From a bacterium (GTDB taxonomy: Bacteria; Patescibacteriota; Doudnabacteria; UBA920): DNA of 7,320 bases. Made by a program: the position numbers and the translations under genes. The DNA is taken from the NCBI GenBank assembly GCA_021789715.1, contig JAJYJE010000047.1, positions 1-7,320 of the forward strand, written 5' to 3'. Positions 1 to 6,158 of this stretch are shown in pieces. Positions within the stretch are counted from its first letter, which is position 1, and every line of letters starts with the position of its first letter. The notes beneath the pieces were generated by a model that saw only the letters and a list, made by a program, of their open reading frames with translations, was not told where the DNA came from and ran no database searches.

Positions 1-258
1 GCCTAAAAATTCAAAGCCCAGAACTTCAGTACAGTATTCTTCCATAATTTCCTTGCGCAGCGTCTTTTCTATGGTATCGTGGAGCTCCACGCCGCCGCCG
101 CCAATGTCCCACCTCCCCTGCTCATCCCGGGCCTGTTTGGACCGCTTGCCCATAATAAAATTACCCTTGCCGTCGTGGCAATAATAAATCACGGATACGC
201 CGACGCAATCGACTCCCTTACGCAGGGATAGGGCTTGTTCTTTTTGCTGTTCTGACAT
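1..258 (-). CDS. NUDIX hydrolase, N-terminal part (runs off window)
   Basis: The first 86 residues of a NUDIX-family pyrophosphohydrolase are visible; the C-terminus lies beyond the left edge. The start is the ATG at 258, which gives a natural N-terminus ahead of the KGVDCVGVSVIYY first strand. The fold then shows the usual GKRS strand, a DEQGRWDIGGGG run (residues 45-56) and a NUDIX box at about residues 55-77. The metal-binding core KEIMEE (69-74) is intact, but three consensus positions differ: Asp61 for the first Glu, Lys69 for Arg and Cys76 for Gly. NUDIX enzymes hydrolyse nucleoside diphosphates linked to another moiety; the substrate here cannot be told. The start lies 41 bp inside the end of the upstream DUF6580 gene, so the two are probably cotranscribed and coupled. 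No Shine-Dalgarno is seen. The family call is firm; a role linked to B12 or nucleotide metabolism is only suggested by position. Confidence 0.88.
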   Translation of the reverse strand, partial: MSEQQKEQALSLRKGVDCVGVSVIYYCHDGKGNFIMGKRSKQARDEQGRWDIGGGGVELHDTIEKTLRKEIMEEYCTEVLGFEFLG

Positions 259-775
259 ACAAAACAATTTCGTAACTGCCAAATAAGGCTAACGTATAGC
301 CGAGGTCCCCAAGCAGCGTGCCGCGGAAGAACGGCAAACCGTTTGCGTACGCGGCCATAATGCCGCTGATGCTATGGGAATAATAAGGATAGAGGAAAGC
401 AAAATTGGTGACTATAAAGAATATGGCGGAAGCGCCAAGCGAAGAAACAAATATCCTCACCCATCGCCCCATCCCCTGCTGTAATACCGTCCCTTGGGCT
501 GCCTCGTAGGCAGGCCGCGGTCCTGCACTACGCCTGATCCACAAGCCGAACAACACGCCGACCAAATGCGCGGCGTATACCGCCGCCATCAGCGGCCAGG
601 AGAAAAAGCCCAAAAATACATCGCTAATAAATCGCGCCGCTAGCGGTATAACTACTGCCTGTTTTTTTGGCAGATACGCGCCGGCAAAAATCGCCAGTGC
701 CGTTACCGGCGCCGCGTTGGGCATGTGGGGAATGAAGCGAGAAATAGCCGCAAAAACAATAATCAAATAAATCAT
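218..775 (-). CDS. DUF6580-type six-helix membrane protein, putative transporter S component
   Basis: This is a 185-aa integral membrane protein with about six hydrophobic segments (roughly residues 2-13, 22-36, 39-57, 60-80, 104-128 and 153-176). The early PNAAPVTALAIFAGAYL motif, an Asp after the third helix (FISD), FIVTNF in the fifth helix and the GLPFFRGTLLGDLGY segment match what I know of the DUF6580 family, annotated as putative transport proteins. Size and helix number fit the substrate-binding S subunits of ECF vitamin transporters. The start ATG overlaps the stop of the 109-aa gene by 4 bp (ATGA), indicating translational coupling, and the stop lies inside the NUDIX gene. Sharing an operon with cobO and a DUF4430 lipoprotein suggests corrinoid as the substrate; this is inference. 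No ECF ATPase or T subunit is in the window, so it would need shared modules encoded elsewhere. Confidence 0.8.
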   Translation of the reverse strand: MIYLIIVFAAISRFIPHMPNAAPVTALAIFAGAYLPKKQAVVIPLAARFISDVFLGFFSWPLMAAVYAAHLVGVLFGLWIRRSAGPRPAYEAAQGTVLQQGMGRWVRIFVSSLGASAIFFIVTNFAFLYPYYSHSISGIMAAYANGLPFFRGTLLGDLGYTLALFGSYEIVLYVRTAKRTSPIPA

Positions 776-1101
776 AATTTTTCCGGAGTGTTTAATTCTA
801 TTAAATACCGATGCAGGTCTTTAATGGTACGATGGATGTCCCCGGCTTGGCCCGCGGTCACCTGGGGATCTTTTTTCAGTATGGCAACGCTTTTTTCCAG
901 CCTTTCAAGCAGCGATCTGTCGGAAACAGTCCCCCGTTCCAGCAGCTGGCGATGCAGTTTTTCCAGACCCGCAATATATGTCCGCAAATTTTTCTGGTTA
1001 TGGTCGCTAGAAAAATCTTTATCGTAAGATTCCAGTACCGAAAGCCACATGGGCATGATATCATGCGCCCGTTCGGGTTGATTGTCAAATTCGCCTCTCA
1101 T
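772..1101 (-). CDS. Unknown 109-aa helical protein of the cobO operon
   Basis: I do not recognise this protein. It is 109 aa, hydrophilic, rich in Leu, Glu, Lys and Arg, with no signal peptide or membrane segment, so it is probably cytoplasmic. Residues about 35-105 read as three amphipathic helices (around NLRTYIAGLEKLHRQLLERG, SLLERLEKSVAILKK and DIHRTIKDLHRYLIEL). It could be a small bundle or coiled-coil adaptor. There are no cysteines and no catalytic motif. It starts 16 bp after the DUF4430 lipoprotein and its stop overlaps the DUF6580 start by 4 bp, so it sits inside one transcription unit between the putative capture protein and the putative transporter. No Shine-Dalgarno precedes the ATG at 1101. 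Its reality is supported by the precise gene packing rather than by homology. Overlapping frames on both strands are less convincing. Confidence 0.7.
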   Translation of the reverse strand: MRGEFDNQPERAHDIMPMWLSVLESYDKDFSSDHNQKNLRTYIAGLEKLHRQLLERGTVSDRSLLERLEKSVAILKKDPQVTAGQAGDIHRTIKDLHRYLIELNTPEKL

Positions 1102-1117
1102 TGGAATATGATGCGGG

Positions 1118-1636
1118 TTACTGTCCGCTGTCCGTAATTAAGTCTAATTTCCACTCAACCTTATCGCTGTCCTTCAACACGTACGACGAGGCGCCGACAT
1201 TGCTCGGCTTGCCATTGACGTAAAATGTCCAAAAGTGTTTGTTGTCAGGAGCGATGCCGTCGATTGTTTGTACGAATTTCCCCGCGGCGCCGTAATCTTT
1301 GGCAACCACCTGGTGGGTATTGGCAAGCAAGTCGTAGGCAGTGGTACCCGCTTTGACTTTATCGTACCGATGGTTTAAATTGGAACCTTCGACGGTATTT
1401 GTGACAACAACATATCCAGGCGTGTAATCCGGTTTACCTGCCTCGTTGGCCGGCGGGCCTGCATCTTGCCGGGCCTGCATTTGTCCGGCCGGCGATGTTT
1501 GGCCGGTTGAGGTTGCCTGCTGATTACTTGGCGTTTGCTGAGTTGGCTGCGCTTTATTGCACCCTGCTGCCGTTAAAATCACAAGCAACGATACCACAAC
1601 GATCTTTATAGCTTTGAAAAATTGAAAATTTTCCAT
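1118..1636 (-). CDS. DUF4430-domain lipoprotein, putative corrinoid-binding
   Basis: This 172-aa secreted lipoprotein has a hydrophobic signal (residues 10-24) ending in TAAGC, with Cys26 as the probable lipidation site. A low-complexity Gln/Thr/Ser/Pro/Gly/Ala linker (27-70) follows, then a compact beta-rich domain at about 74-166. That domain carries the features I associate with DUF4430 (Pfam PF14478): the AGTTAYDLL start, a GKFVQTIDGI strand, the HFWTFYVNGKPS core (Trp136, Asn141-Gly142) and a closing SDKVEWKLD strand. DUF4430 resembles the C-terminal domain of transcobalamin and intrinsic factor, and in other bacteria is found beside vitamin transporters. The gene lies 16 bp after cobO and 16 bp before the next gene. 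I infer a surface-tethered corrinoid catcher that hands cargo to the DUF6580 transporter. The domain call is good; ligand identity is inferred. The -3 residue of the lipobox is Ala rather than Leu. Confidence 0.85.
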   Translation of the reverse strand: MENFQFFKAIKIVVVSLLVILTAAGCNKAQPTQQTPSNQQATSTGQTSPAGQMQARQDAGPPANEAGKPDYTPGYVVVTNTVEGSNLNHRYDKVKAGTTAYDLLANTHQVVAKDYGAAGKFVQTIDGIAPDNKHFWTFYVNGKPSNVGASSYVLKDSDKVEWKLDLITDSGQ

Positions 1637-1652
1637 TGAAAATTAAAAATTT

Positions 1653-2270
1653 TTAATAATCTATCCCCCGCTGGGCGAGTATACCCTTGTAATACGGGTG
1701 CTTGACCATTTTCATTTCCGTAACGAGGTCGCAGTGTTTTAAAATTTTAGGATACTTATTATGGCCGGTCAAAACCAAATGGGTTTCCGGAGGCTTGATG
1801 GCGATCAAATCTATGATATCACGCTCTTCAATGAGTTTCAATTCCAGGGCCGAGATAATTTCGTCGAGCACGATGACCTCATATTGTCTTGAAGCGATAA
1901 TCTTCCTGGCCCGCTCCAGGCCATGCAGCGCTTCGCGAATATGCGCGTCCTTTTGCTTCTGGTCGCCCAGGATGCCGACAAAGCCAATGCCAACCTGCTC
2001 GTTATCGATTTTGCCGACGCGCGATGAATGCCCTACGTTATTAAAAAAATCGATTTCGCACGACAGCGGCCATTCCCCTTCCGCAGTTTTATCTTCTGAC
2101 GTTTTCCGCGCCTTTACGAACTGCAGCACGAACACATTCATGCCCGCACCGGCCGCGCGCACGGCCAAGCCCATCGCCGCCGACGTCTTCCCTTTGCCAG
2201 CGCCGATGTAACAAATCACCAGGCCTTTGGGTTCAATAGATTCTTCTAATGGAATTTTTCTTTTAACCAT
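1653..2270 (-). CDS. cobO: Corrinoid adenosyltransferase CobO/BtuR/CobA type
   Basis: This 205-aa enzyme transfers the 5'-deoxyadenosyl group of ATP to Co(I) corrinoids, giving adenosylcobalamin, the coenzyme used by class II ribonucleotide reductase. The family signatures are in order: a P-loop at residues 23-30 (GAGKGKTS), FVLQFVK at 47-53, VIVLDEIISAL at 132-142 with the Walker-B-like Asp136-Glu137, HLVLTGHNKYP at 164-174, LVTEMKMVKHPYYKG at 182-196, and the closing AQRGIDY. Length is close to the family norm. It is the first gene of the minus-strand operon, with the DUF4430 lipoprotein 16 bp downstream. The start at 2270 has no Shine-Dalgarno, and a possible -10 box only a few bases upstream hints at a nearly leaderless mRNA. 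No other cobalamin synthesis gene is visible, so this looks like a salvage enzyme that activates imported B12. Confidence 0.93.
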   Translation of the reverse strand: MVKRKIPLEESIEPKGLVICYIGAGKGKTSAAMGLAVRAAGAGMNVFVLQFVKARKTSEDKTAEGEWPLSCEIDFFNNVGHSSRVGKIDNEQVGIGFVGILGDQKQKDAHIREALHGLERARKIIASRQYEVIVLDEIISALELKLIEERDIIDLIAIKPPETHLVLTGHNKYPKILKHCDLVTEMKMVKHPYYKGILAQRGIDY

Positions 2271-2299
2271 TGAAATATCTTATATTAATTTGATATAAT
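2270..2299 (+). promoter_or_regulatory. Sigma-70 promoter with extended -10 for the 65-aa gene
   Basis: The plus strand has TTGAAA at 2270-2275 (5 of 6), an 18-bp spacer, and a perfect TATAAT at 2294-2299 preceded by TG at 2291-2292 (extended -10). Predicted start is about 2306. A Shine-Dalgarno AGGAAGGG at 2307-2314 then precedes the ATG at 2319. This is the best complete promoter plus ribosome site in the window, and the -35 overlaps the cobO start codon. Confidence 0.75.
2279..2284 (-). promoter_or_regulatory. Possible -10 box for the cobO operon
   Basis: The minus strand reads TATAAG here (5 of 6 bases of the sigma-70 -10 consensus). It would start transcription around 2272, at or just before the cobO ATG at 2270, giving a leaderless or near-leaderless mRNA. 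No clear -35 box is found at 17 bp, and the site overlaps the divergent plus-strand promoter, so the two would compete. Weak call. Confidence 0.3.
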
Positions 2300-2318
2300 A
2301 AGCGCCAGGAAGGGAAAA

Positions 2319-2516
2319 ATGAAAATTGTAGGAATAATGACGTTCTTCCTAGCCGCCTTATTCGCAATAGCGGCTTCGGCGACCAAAACAGAGGCCATAG
2401 ACGCGCAGTCGTCTGAAAGAAAGGCTGCCTGGAACAGGAGGCACAGCCTCCTCGAGGCGGCCTACAGGATGGCGCTGGCCATTGGGATAGCGCTAACTGT
2501 CTTGGGACAAAAATAG
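2319..2516 (+). CDS. Small membrane or secreted peptide, 65 aa, unknown
   Basis: I do not recognise this product. It has an N-terminal hydrophobic segment (residues 3-20) that could be a signal peptide (ASA-T around 19-22 is a plausible cleavage site) or a membrane anchor. A basic hydrophilic middle follows (about 23-44, including SSERKAAWNRRHS), then a second hydrophobic helix (47-63). Depending on cleavage it would be a hairpin with both ends on one side, or a single-span peptide. It is a genuine gene despite its size: it has an extended -10 promoter, the only good Shine-Dalgarno in the window (2307-2314) and an intrinsic terminator 20 bp after its stop. It is the only well supported plus-strand gene, divergent from cobO and convergent with nrdJ. 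It could be a small regulator, a membrane complex subunit or a toxin-like peptide; nothing in the sequence decides. Confidence 0.72.
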   Translation: MKIVGIMTFFLAALFAIAASATKTEAIDAQSSERKAAWNRRHSLLEAAYRMALAIGIALTVLGQK

Positions 2517-2536
2517 ATGACTACATTGTCTGCTAT

Positions 2537-2574
2537 GCCGCCGGGAACCTGCTTTCCCCGGCGGCTTTGATTTT
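2537..2574 (+). terminator. Intrinsic terminator of the 65-aa gene
   Basis: A perfect 9-bp stem, GCCGCCGGG (2537-2545) with CCCGGCGGC (2557-2565), has an 11-nt loop and is followed by TTTGATTTT. It lies 20 bp after the small gene's stop codon, in the right orientation to end it. Confidence 0.8.
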
Positions 2575-2587
2575 ATCAAAAATTTCA

Positions 2588-2617
2588 GGGCGGCGGCAAA
2601 GCCGCCGCCCAGTTTTT
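2588..2617. terminator. Strong bidirectional intrinsic terminator
   Basis: A perfect 10-bp GC stem, GGGCGGCGGC (2588-2597) with GCCGCCGCCC (2601-2610), has an AAA loop. On the plus strand AGTTTTTC follows. On the minus strand TGAAATTTTT follows, so the same hairpin can end the nrdJ transcript. It sits between convergent genes, where a two-way terminator is expected. Confidence 0.8.
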
Positions 2618-2630
2618 CTAAATATATAGC

Positions 2631-2666
2631 GTCTTTTACCGTCGAATTTACTTCGCGGTAAAAGAC
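2631..2666. other. Long hairpin in the nrdJ 3' region
   Basis: GTCTTTTACC (2631-2640) pairs perfectly with GGTAAAAGAC (2657-2666). A further CGAA/TTCG pair inside (2643-2646 with 2652-2655) leaves a TTTAC loop. There is no obvious T-tract right after it on either strand, so it may be an mRNA 3'-end stabiliser or an extra stem rather than a terminator. Confidence 0.6.
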
Positions 2667-2708
2667 AACTTCTCCGAAAAAGATAGGATTCGAGCGTAGC
2701 GAGAATGG

Positions 2709-2744
2709 TTGGGAAGAAAAAACCGATAGGTTTTGTCTTCCCAA
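2709..2744. other. Long hairpin directly after the nrdJ stop
   Basis: TTGGGAAGA (2709-2717) pairs with TCTTCCCAA (2736-2744), and AAAACC (2719-2724) pairs with GGTTTT (2729-2734), around a GATA tetraloop: 15 pairs with one mismatch. It begins 5 bp after the nrdJ stop codon on the minus strand. No T-run follows on that strand, so it probably protects the mRNA 3' end or acts together with the downstream terminators. Confidence 0.6.
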
Positions 2745-2748
2745 GTCA

Positions 2749-5484
2749 TTATCCGCACTTGCTATACCCGCACAGCTCGCATTTCATGCAGCCTTCGGCA
2801 AAAATCAGCATGTTGGCGCAGGTCGGGCAGACTGGCGCGTTACCCAGATTGGCTATGGAAACTTTCTGCGTGGTCTTATAGGTTAAGTGGCCATTAGTTT
2901 TGATCTTTTCTTCGACTACCACCTGTTCGGTAATCTTCTCTTCGATTTTCATCGTAGCCTCGCTCTTTAACGGGCGCAGAGTATCCGCCCCTGCATTTCC
3001 GCGCAAATCCGCGTTTGCAGTCTTATCTGCGTCGGTCCGCGACGGTGGCAAATCCAGAGCCAACTGTTTGTCGTAACGCTTAATGTGCTTCTCAAGGACT
3101 TTGGCAATAGCATCCGGCAAGGAATAAACCATACCGTCTTCACTAAAACTTACGTCCGGGCCGCGAATGCCCTTGAGCTGGTCAATAACTTCTTCAATAG
3201 CCACGTTGGAGCGCAGCGCCGTGGAAATCAGGCGGGTAATGGCTTCAGTCTGGGCGCCAAAGAAGCCGCCGGCCTTGCCCATAGTCGCGAACACCTCGAA
3301 CGGTCCCTGTTCGTCCTCATTAATAGTGACAAAAATATTGCCGTACGCCGTGTTCATTTTGTATGTCACGCCCTGCATAACGGATGGGCGGCTGCGCGGG
3401 GCAATCTTGATTTGAACATTGTCGCCGGACATAGACATAACTTCCTGCGGCTGCTTGGAAGCTGTCTGCTTGGACGCGCCCGCCAAAGCTTTAGCAGAGG
3501 CGGATTCAATCTGTTCCGCCACGTCCTTGCCGAGCTTCTTGTGGTCAGTAGCCAAAATCTGCTCGTCGCGCGAGCCGTCACGGTAAATCGTGCCACCCTT
3601 GCAGCCCAGGTCATACATCAGCGTATAAAGTTCTTTGGTCTGTTCAATGGTATAGTTCTGCGGCGCGTTAACGGTCTTGCTGATGGCCGAGTCGGTCCAG
3701 CGCTGCACCGCGGCCTGCACACGCACGTGTTCTTCCGGCACCAATTCCATAGCAGTCACAAAGTAGTCCGGCAATTCCTGACCGGGATGCTTATCCAGCC
3801 AGTCCTGGGCCAGCTTGATTTTTTCCTCATGAACACCCAAACGCGATTTGCGGAAATATGTCCAGGAAAAAAACGGTTCAATGCCGGTAGAAGTACCGAC
3901 CATGGTGCCGACCGTACCGGTGGGCGCCTGAGTCATCACTGTCACGTTGCGCATGCCGTACTTGGCCGCCAGATCGCGGATATACTGCGGCATAGCTTTC
4001 ATATAGCCGCTCTGCAGGAATTTTTCCGCTTCAAATTTCTGGAACGGGCCCTTTTCGCGGGCCAGTTCAATAGAGGTTTCGTACGCGGTCACGGCAATAA
4101 ACTGGTAAAGCTTGTCAATAAATTCCACGCCTTCGGGGCTGCCGTAACGCAGGCCCAAATGGATAAGCATCTCGGCCAAGCCGATAGTGCCCATGCCCAC
4201 GCGGCGTTCGGACAATTGCTGCTTTTTGTTCTCGTCAAAAAAGTACGGCGTAGCGTCAATTACGTTATCCTGGAAGCGCACCGCCTGCTGTACCGTAGCC
4301 TTAAGCTCATTCCATAAGACTTCCCTGGTTTCCTTGTTGACGTGCTTGGCCAGGTTAACATGCCCCAAATTACAAACGCCCCAAGCCGGCAGCGGCTGTT
4401 CCCCGCACGGATTAGTGCATGGCAAGTCAGCATAATACCAGGAGTTAGAATAGTAGTTGGAACGATCAATAAAGTACATGCCCGGCTCGGCGCTCGACCA
4501 CGCCGATTCTATGATATTAGTCCATATGTCCTGGGCGCGCACCGTCTTATGCTTGATTACCCGGCCGCCAATTTCGCGCCAGCGGCGGATGTTGCCGTCC
4601 CACTGCTTCTCGTATTTCGGGTCGGATGAATCCGGAAAAATTAAATCCCAAGGCTGGTCATTTTTTACCGCTTCCATAAAATCATCGGTAATACCAACGG
4701 AAATATTGGCGTTAGTTATCTTACCGGCTTCTTTTTTAGAATTGATAAAATCAACGACATCCGGATGCCAAACATTCAAAATCAGCATTAAAGCGCCGCG
4801 CCTGCTGCCGCCCTGCTCTATCAAACCGGTAACGAAGCTGTAGAGCGATGCCCACGATACCGAACCGCTGCTGCGTCCGTTTACGCCTTTTACATAAGAA
4901 TAACGCGGGCGCAACGATGAAACATTAATTCCCACGCCGCCGCCGCGGCTCATAATCTCAGCCATTTGCCCGAGCGTCTCAAAAATACCCTGACGGGAAT
5001 CTTTGGGCGAGGGAATAACGTAGCAATTGTAGAAGGTCAGGTTCTGGCCGGTCCCGGCGCCGGTAAAAATACGCCCGGCCGGAACGTATTTCCAGTCATC
5101 CATCATGTCGCGGAACTTAAATTCCCACTCTGTGCGCAATTCCCCGGTTTTTTCCACGCTGGCAATATGCCTGGCAATACGTTCGAACATCTGTTCCGGC
5201 ACGGTCTCCAGCGGCTTGTCCACGTGCTCAATAGCCCGGGTCTCCAGCTTGCCGTCGCGCATTTTAACATAAACCTCCTTTTTGGCCATGTCCATAGAAT
5301 CAATCGTCCCGATCTCGCGCTGGCCGGTTTTGGGGTTAACCAGGACAACCACTGTATCGCCCACCGCCAAAGTCTCGCGCCTCACATCTTTCATGGCGTA
5401 GCGGTCAAGGAATATCTTCTCTCCGAGTTCTGAAAGAGCATTCACTTTTCTGGTCTGTAAGTTTTCCTTTATTTGTGTCGGCAT
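2749..5484 (-). CDS. nrdJ: Class II (adenosylcobalamin-dependent) ribonucleotide reductase
   Basis: This 911-aa enzyme reduces ribonucleotides to deoxyribonucleotides using a thiyl radical made from adenosylcobalamin. An N-terminal SH3/KOW-like stretch (about 38-90, VGDTVVVLVNPKTGQREIG) precedes the catalytic barrel. In the barrel, NPCGE (358-362) supplies Asn358, the radical Cys360 and Glu362. The redox pair is Cys154 (FYNCYV) and Cys371 (GVCNLG), matching the spacing known for Thermotoga NrdJ. SRGGGVGINVSSLR (179-192) and QAPTGTVGTMVGTSTGIEPF (519-538) are class-typical. A TSCPD domain (about 693-800) follows, then a low-complexity linker and a Cys-rich tail (Cys886, 889, 899, 902, 905, 910) that probably acts as the redox shuttle or a zinc ribbon. 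It lies 174 bp downstream of nrdR on the same strand. The start at 5484 lacks a Shine-Dalgarno. Full length with no lesions seen. Confidence 0.96.
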   Translation of the reverse strand: MPTQIKENLQTRKVNALSELGEKIFLDRYAMKDVRRETLAVGDTVVVLVNPKTGQREIGTIDSMDMAKKEVYVKMRDGKLETRAIEHVDKPLETVPEQMFERIARHIASVEKTGELRTEWEFKFRDMMDDWKYVPAGRIFTGAGTGQNLTFYNCYVIPSPKDSRQGIFETLGQMAEIMSRGGGVGINVSSLRPRYSYVKGVNGRSSGSVSWASLYSFVTGLIEQGGSRRGALMLILNVWHPDVVDFINSKKEAGKITNANISVGITDDFMEAVKNDQPWDLIFPDSSDPKYEKQWDGNIRRWREIGGRVIKHKTVRAQDIWTNIIESAWSSAEPGMYFIDRSNYYSNSWYYADLPCTNPCGEQPLPAWGVCNLGHVNLAKHVNKETREVLWNELKATVQQAVRFQDNVIDATPYFFDENKKQQLSERRVGMGTIGLAEMLIHLGLRYGSPEGVEFIDKLYQFIAVTAYETSIELAREKGPFQKFEAEKFLQSGYMKAMPQYIRDLAAKYGMRNVTVMTQAPTGTVGTMVGTSTGIEPFFSWTYFRKSRLGVHEEKIKLAQDWLDKHPGQELPDYFVTAMELVPEEHVRVQAAVQRWTDSAISKTVNAPQNYTIEQTKELYTLMYDLGCKGGTIYRDGSRDEQILATDHKKLGKDVAEQIESASAKALAGASKQTASKQPQEVMSMSGDNVQIKIAPRSRPSVMQGVTYKMNTAYGNIFVTINEDEQGPFEVFATMGKAGGFFGAQTEAITRLISTALRSNVAIEEVIDQLKGIRGPDVSFSEDGMVYSLPDAIAKVLEKHIKRYDKQLALDLPPSRTDADKTANADLRGNAGADTLRPLKSEATMKIEEKITEQVVVEEKIKTNGHLTYKTTQKVSIANLGNAPVCPTCANMLIFAEGCMKCELCGYSKCG

Positions 5485-5658
5485 AATGGTGGGTTATTCT
5501 AATTGTTCTAATTTATCTAATTATTCTAAACAATGACCAATGTCCCAAACTGTCCTCAAACATTTATCCATTAGACATTATTTAGGGCACTTAGGATGAT
5601 TAGAGCACTTAGATTAATTTTAATGACTAATTTTAAACTATTTCAAAAATTGATAGGG
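5485..5658. repeat. nrdR-nrdJ spacer made of 9-nt AT-rich repeats
   Basis: The 174-bp spacer has no ORF. At 5498-5533 four 9-nt units run in tandem on the plus strand: TTCTAATTG, TTCTAATTT, ATCTAATTA, TTCTAAACA. Further right (about 5573-5620) TTAG-headed units recur about every 9-10 nt, including GCACTTAG at 5587-5594 and again at 5605-5612, exactly 18 nt apart. The left units carry CTAA and the right units TTAG, so the two halves are roughly inverted and could fold back on each other. No promoter consensus or terminator was seen. The left array ends 13 bp before the nrdJ start codon. Confidence 0.6.
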
Positions 5659-6105
5659 CTATAATTTATTTAGTTCAACCTTAAACTCATTAACGTCCTC
5701 AAACTGCCTGTAGACGGCGGCAAAACGGATGTAGGCGACCTTGTCGACTTTCTTTAACTTTTTCATCACGATCTCGCCGATTTCCTGGCTGCTAATCTCG
5801 CCGTCTTTGGCTTTGCGTTGAATATCGATCTCTATGGCCGAGACCAATTTGCGGAACGTCTCGTCGGTATGCGGCCGTTTTTCCATGGGCAGGCGAATTG
5901 ACCGTTCCAGTTTTTCCTTGGAAAAGGCCTGCTTGCTGCCGTCTTTCTTTACAACTGATAGATCCAAAATTTCGATCTCTTCGTAAGTACTGAACCGAAA
6001 CTCGCATTTTTCGCAGGCGCGGCGGCGGCGGATGGCTCCGCCATCGTCCACCGGCCGGCTGTCAAGGACTTTGGTGTCATCATTTGAACAGTTTGGACAA
6101 CGCAT
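5659..6105 (-). CDS. nrdR: Transcriptional repressor NrdR
   Basis: This 148-aa protein has the two standard NrdR domains. The N-terminal zinc ribbon uses Cys3, Cys6, Cys31 and Cys34 and contains the DNA-contacting DSRPVDDGGAIRRRRACEKC segment (15-34). The ATP-cone domain (about 49-139) starts VVKKDGSKQAFSKEKLERSI and ends with the conserved DKVAYIRFAAVYRQFEDV (121-138). NrdR senses the ATP/dATP balance and represses ribonucleotide reductase genes through NrdR boxes. Two such boxes lie upstream at 6451-6466 and 6484-6499, so it should control itself and, if cotranscribed, nrdJ 174 bp downstream. The start at 6105 matches the family N-terminus MRCPxC. No Shine-Dalgarno is present; instead a long hairpin ends 6 nt before the ATG. 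Length is typical of the family. Confidence 0.96.
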   Translation of the reverse strand: MRCPNCSNDDTKVLDSRPVDDGGAIRRRRACEKCEFRFSTYEEIEILDLSVVKKDGSKQAFSKEKLERSIRLPMEKRPHTDETFRKLVSAIEIDIQRKAKDGEISSQEIGEIVMKKLKKVDKVAYIRFAAVYRQFEDVNEFKVELNKL

Positions 6106-6111
6106 GTTACT

Positions 6112-6158
6112 CGGAGGGGAAAACCCAGGCGGGATCGATAAAGGGTTTTCCCCTTCCG
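6112..6158 (-). promoter_or_regulatory. Long hairpin abutting the nrdR start codon
   Basis: GGGGAAAACCC pairs perfectly with GGGTTTTCCCC (6143-6153 with 6116-6126), with a 16-nt loop. The stem extends by an A-T pair and, past a one-base bulge, three more pairs to 6112/6158. It ends 6 nt before the nrdR ATG at 6105, covering the place where a ribosome would load. It is not a terminator in the nrdR direction because no T-run follows. Confidence 0.65.

Noticed and set aside
2493..2744. 83-codon minus-strand frame downstream of nrdJ
   Set aside because: It reads through the four hairpins between convergent genes and overlaps the terminators and the end of the 65-aa gene; composition is not protein-like.
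3085..4317. 410-codon plus-strand open frame opposite nrdJ
   Set aside because: It lies wholly antisense to the clearly conserved reductase, and its His/Arg/Leu-rich translation has no domain; it is a shadow of nrdJ codon bias.
5485..5658. CRISPR array between nrdR and nrdJ
   Set aside because: The repeats are only 9 nt, contiguous and without spacers.
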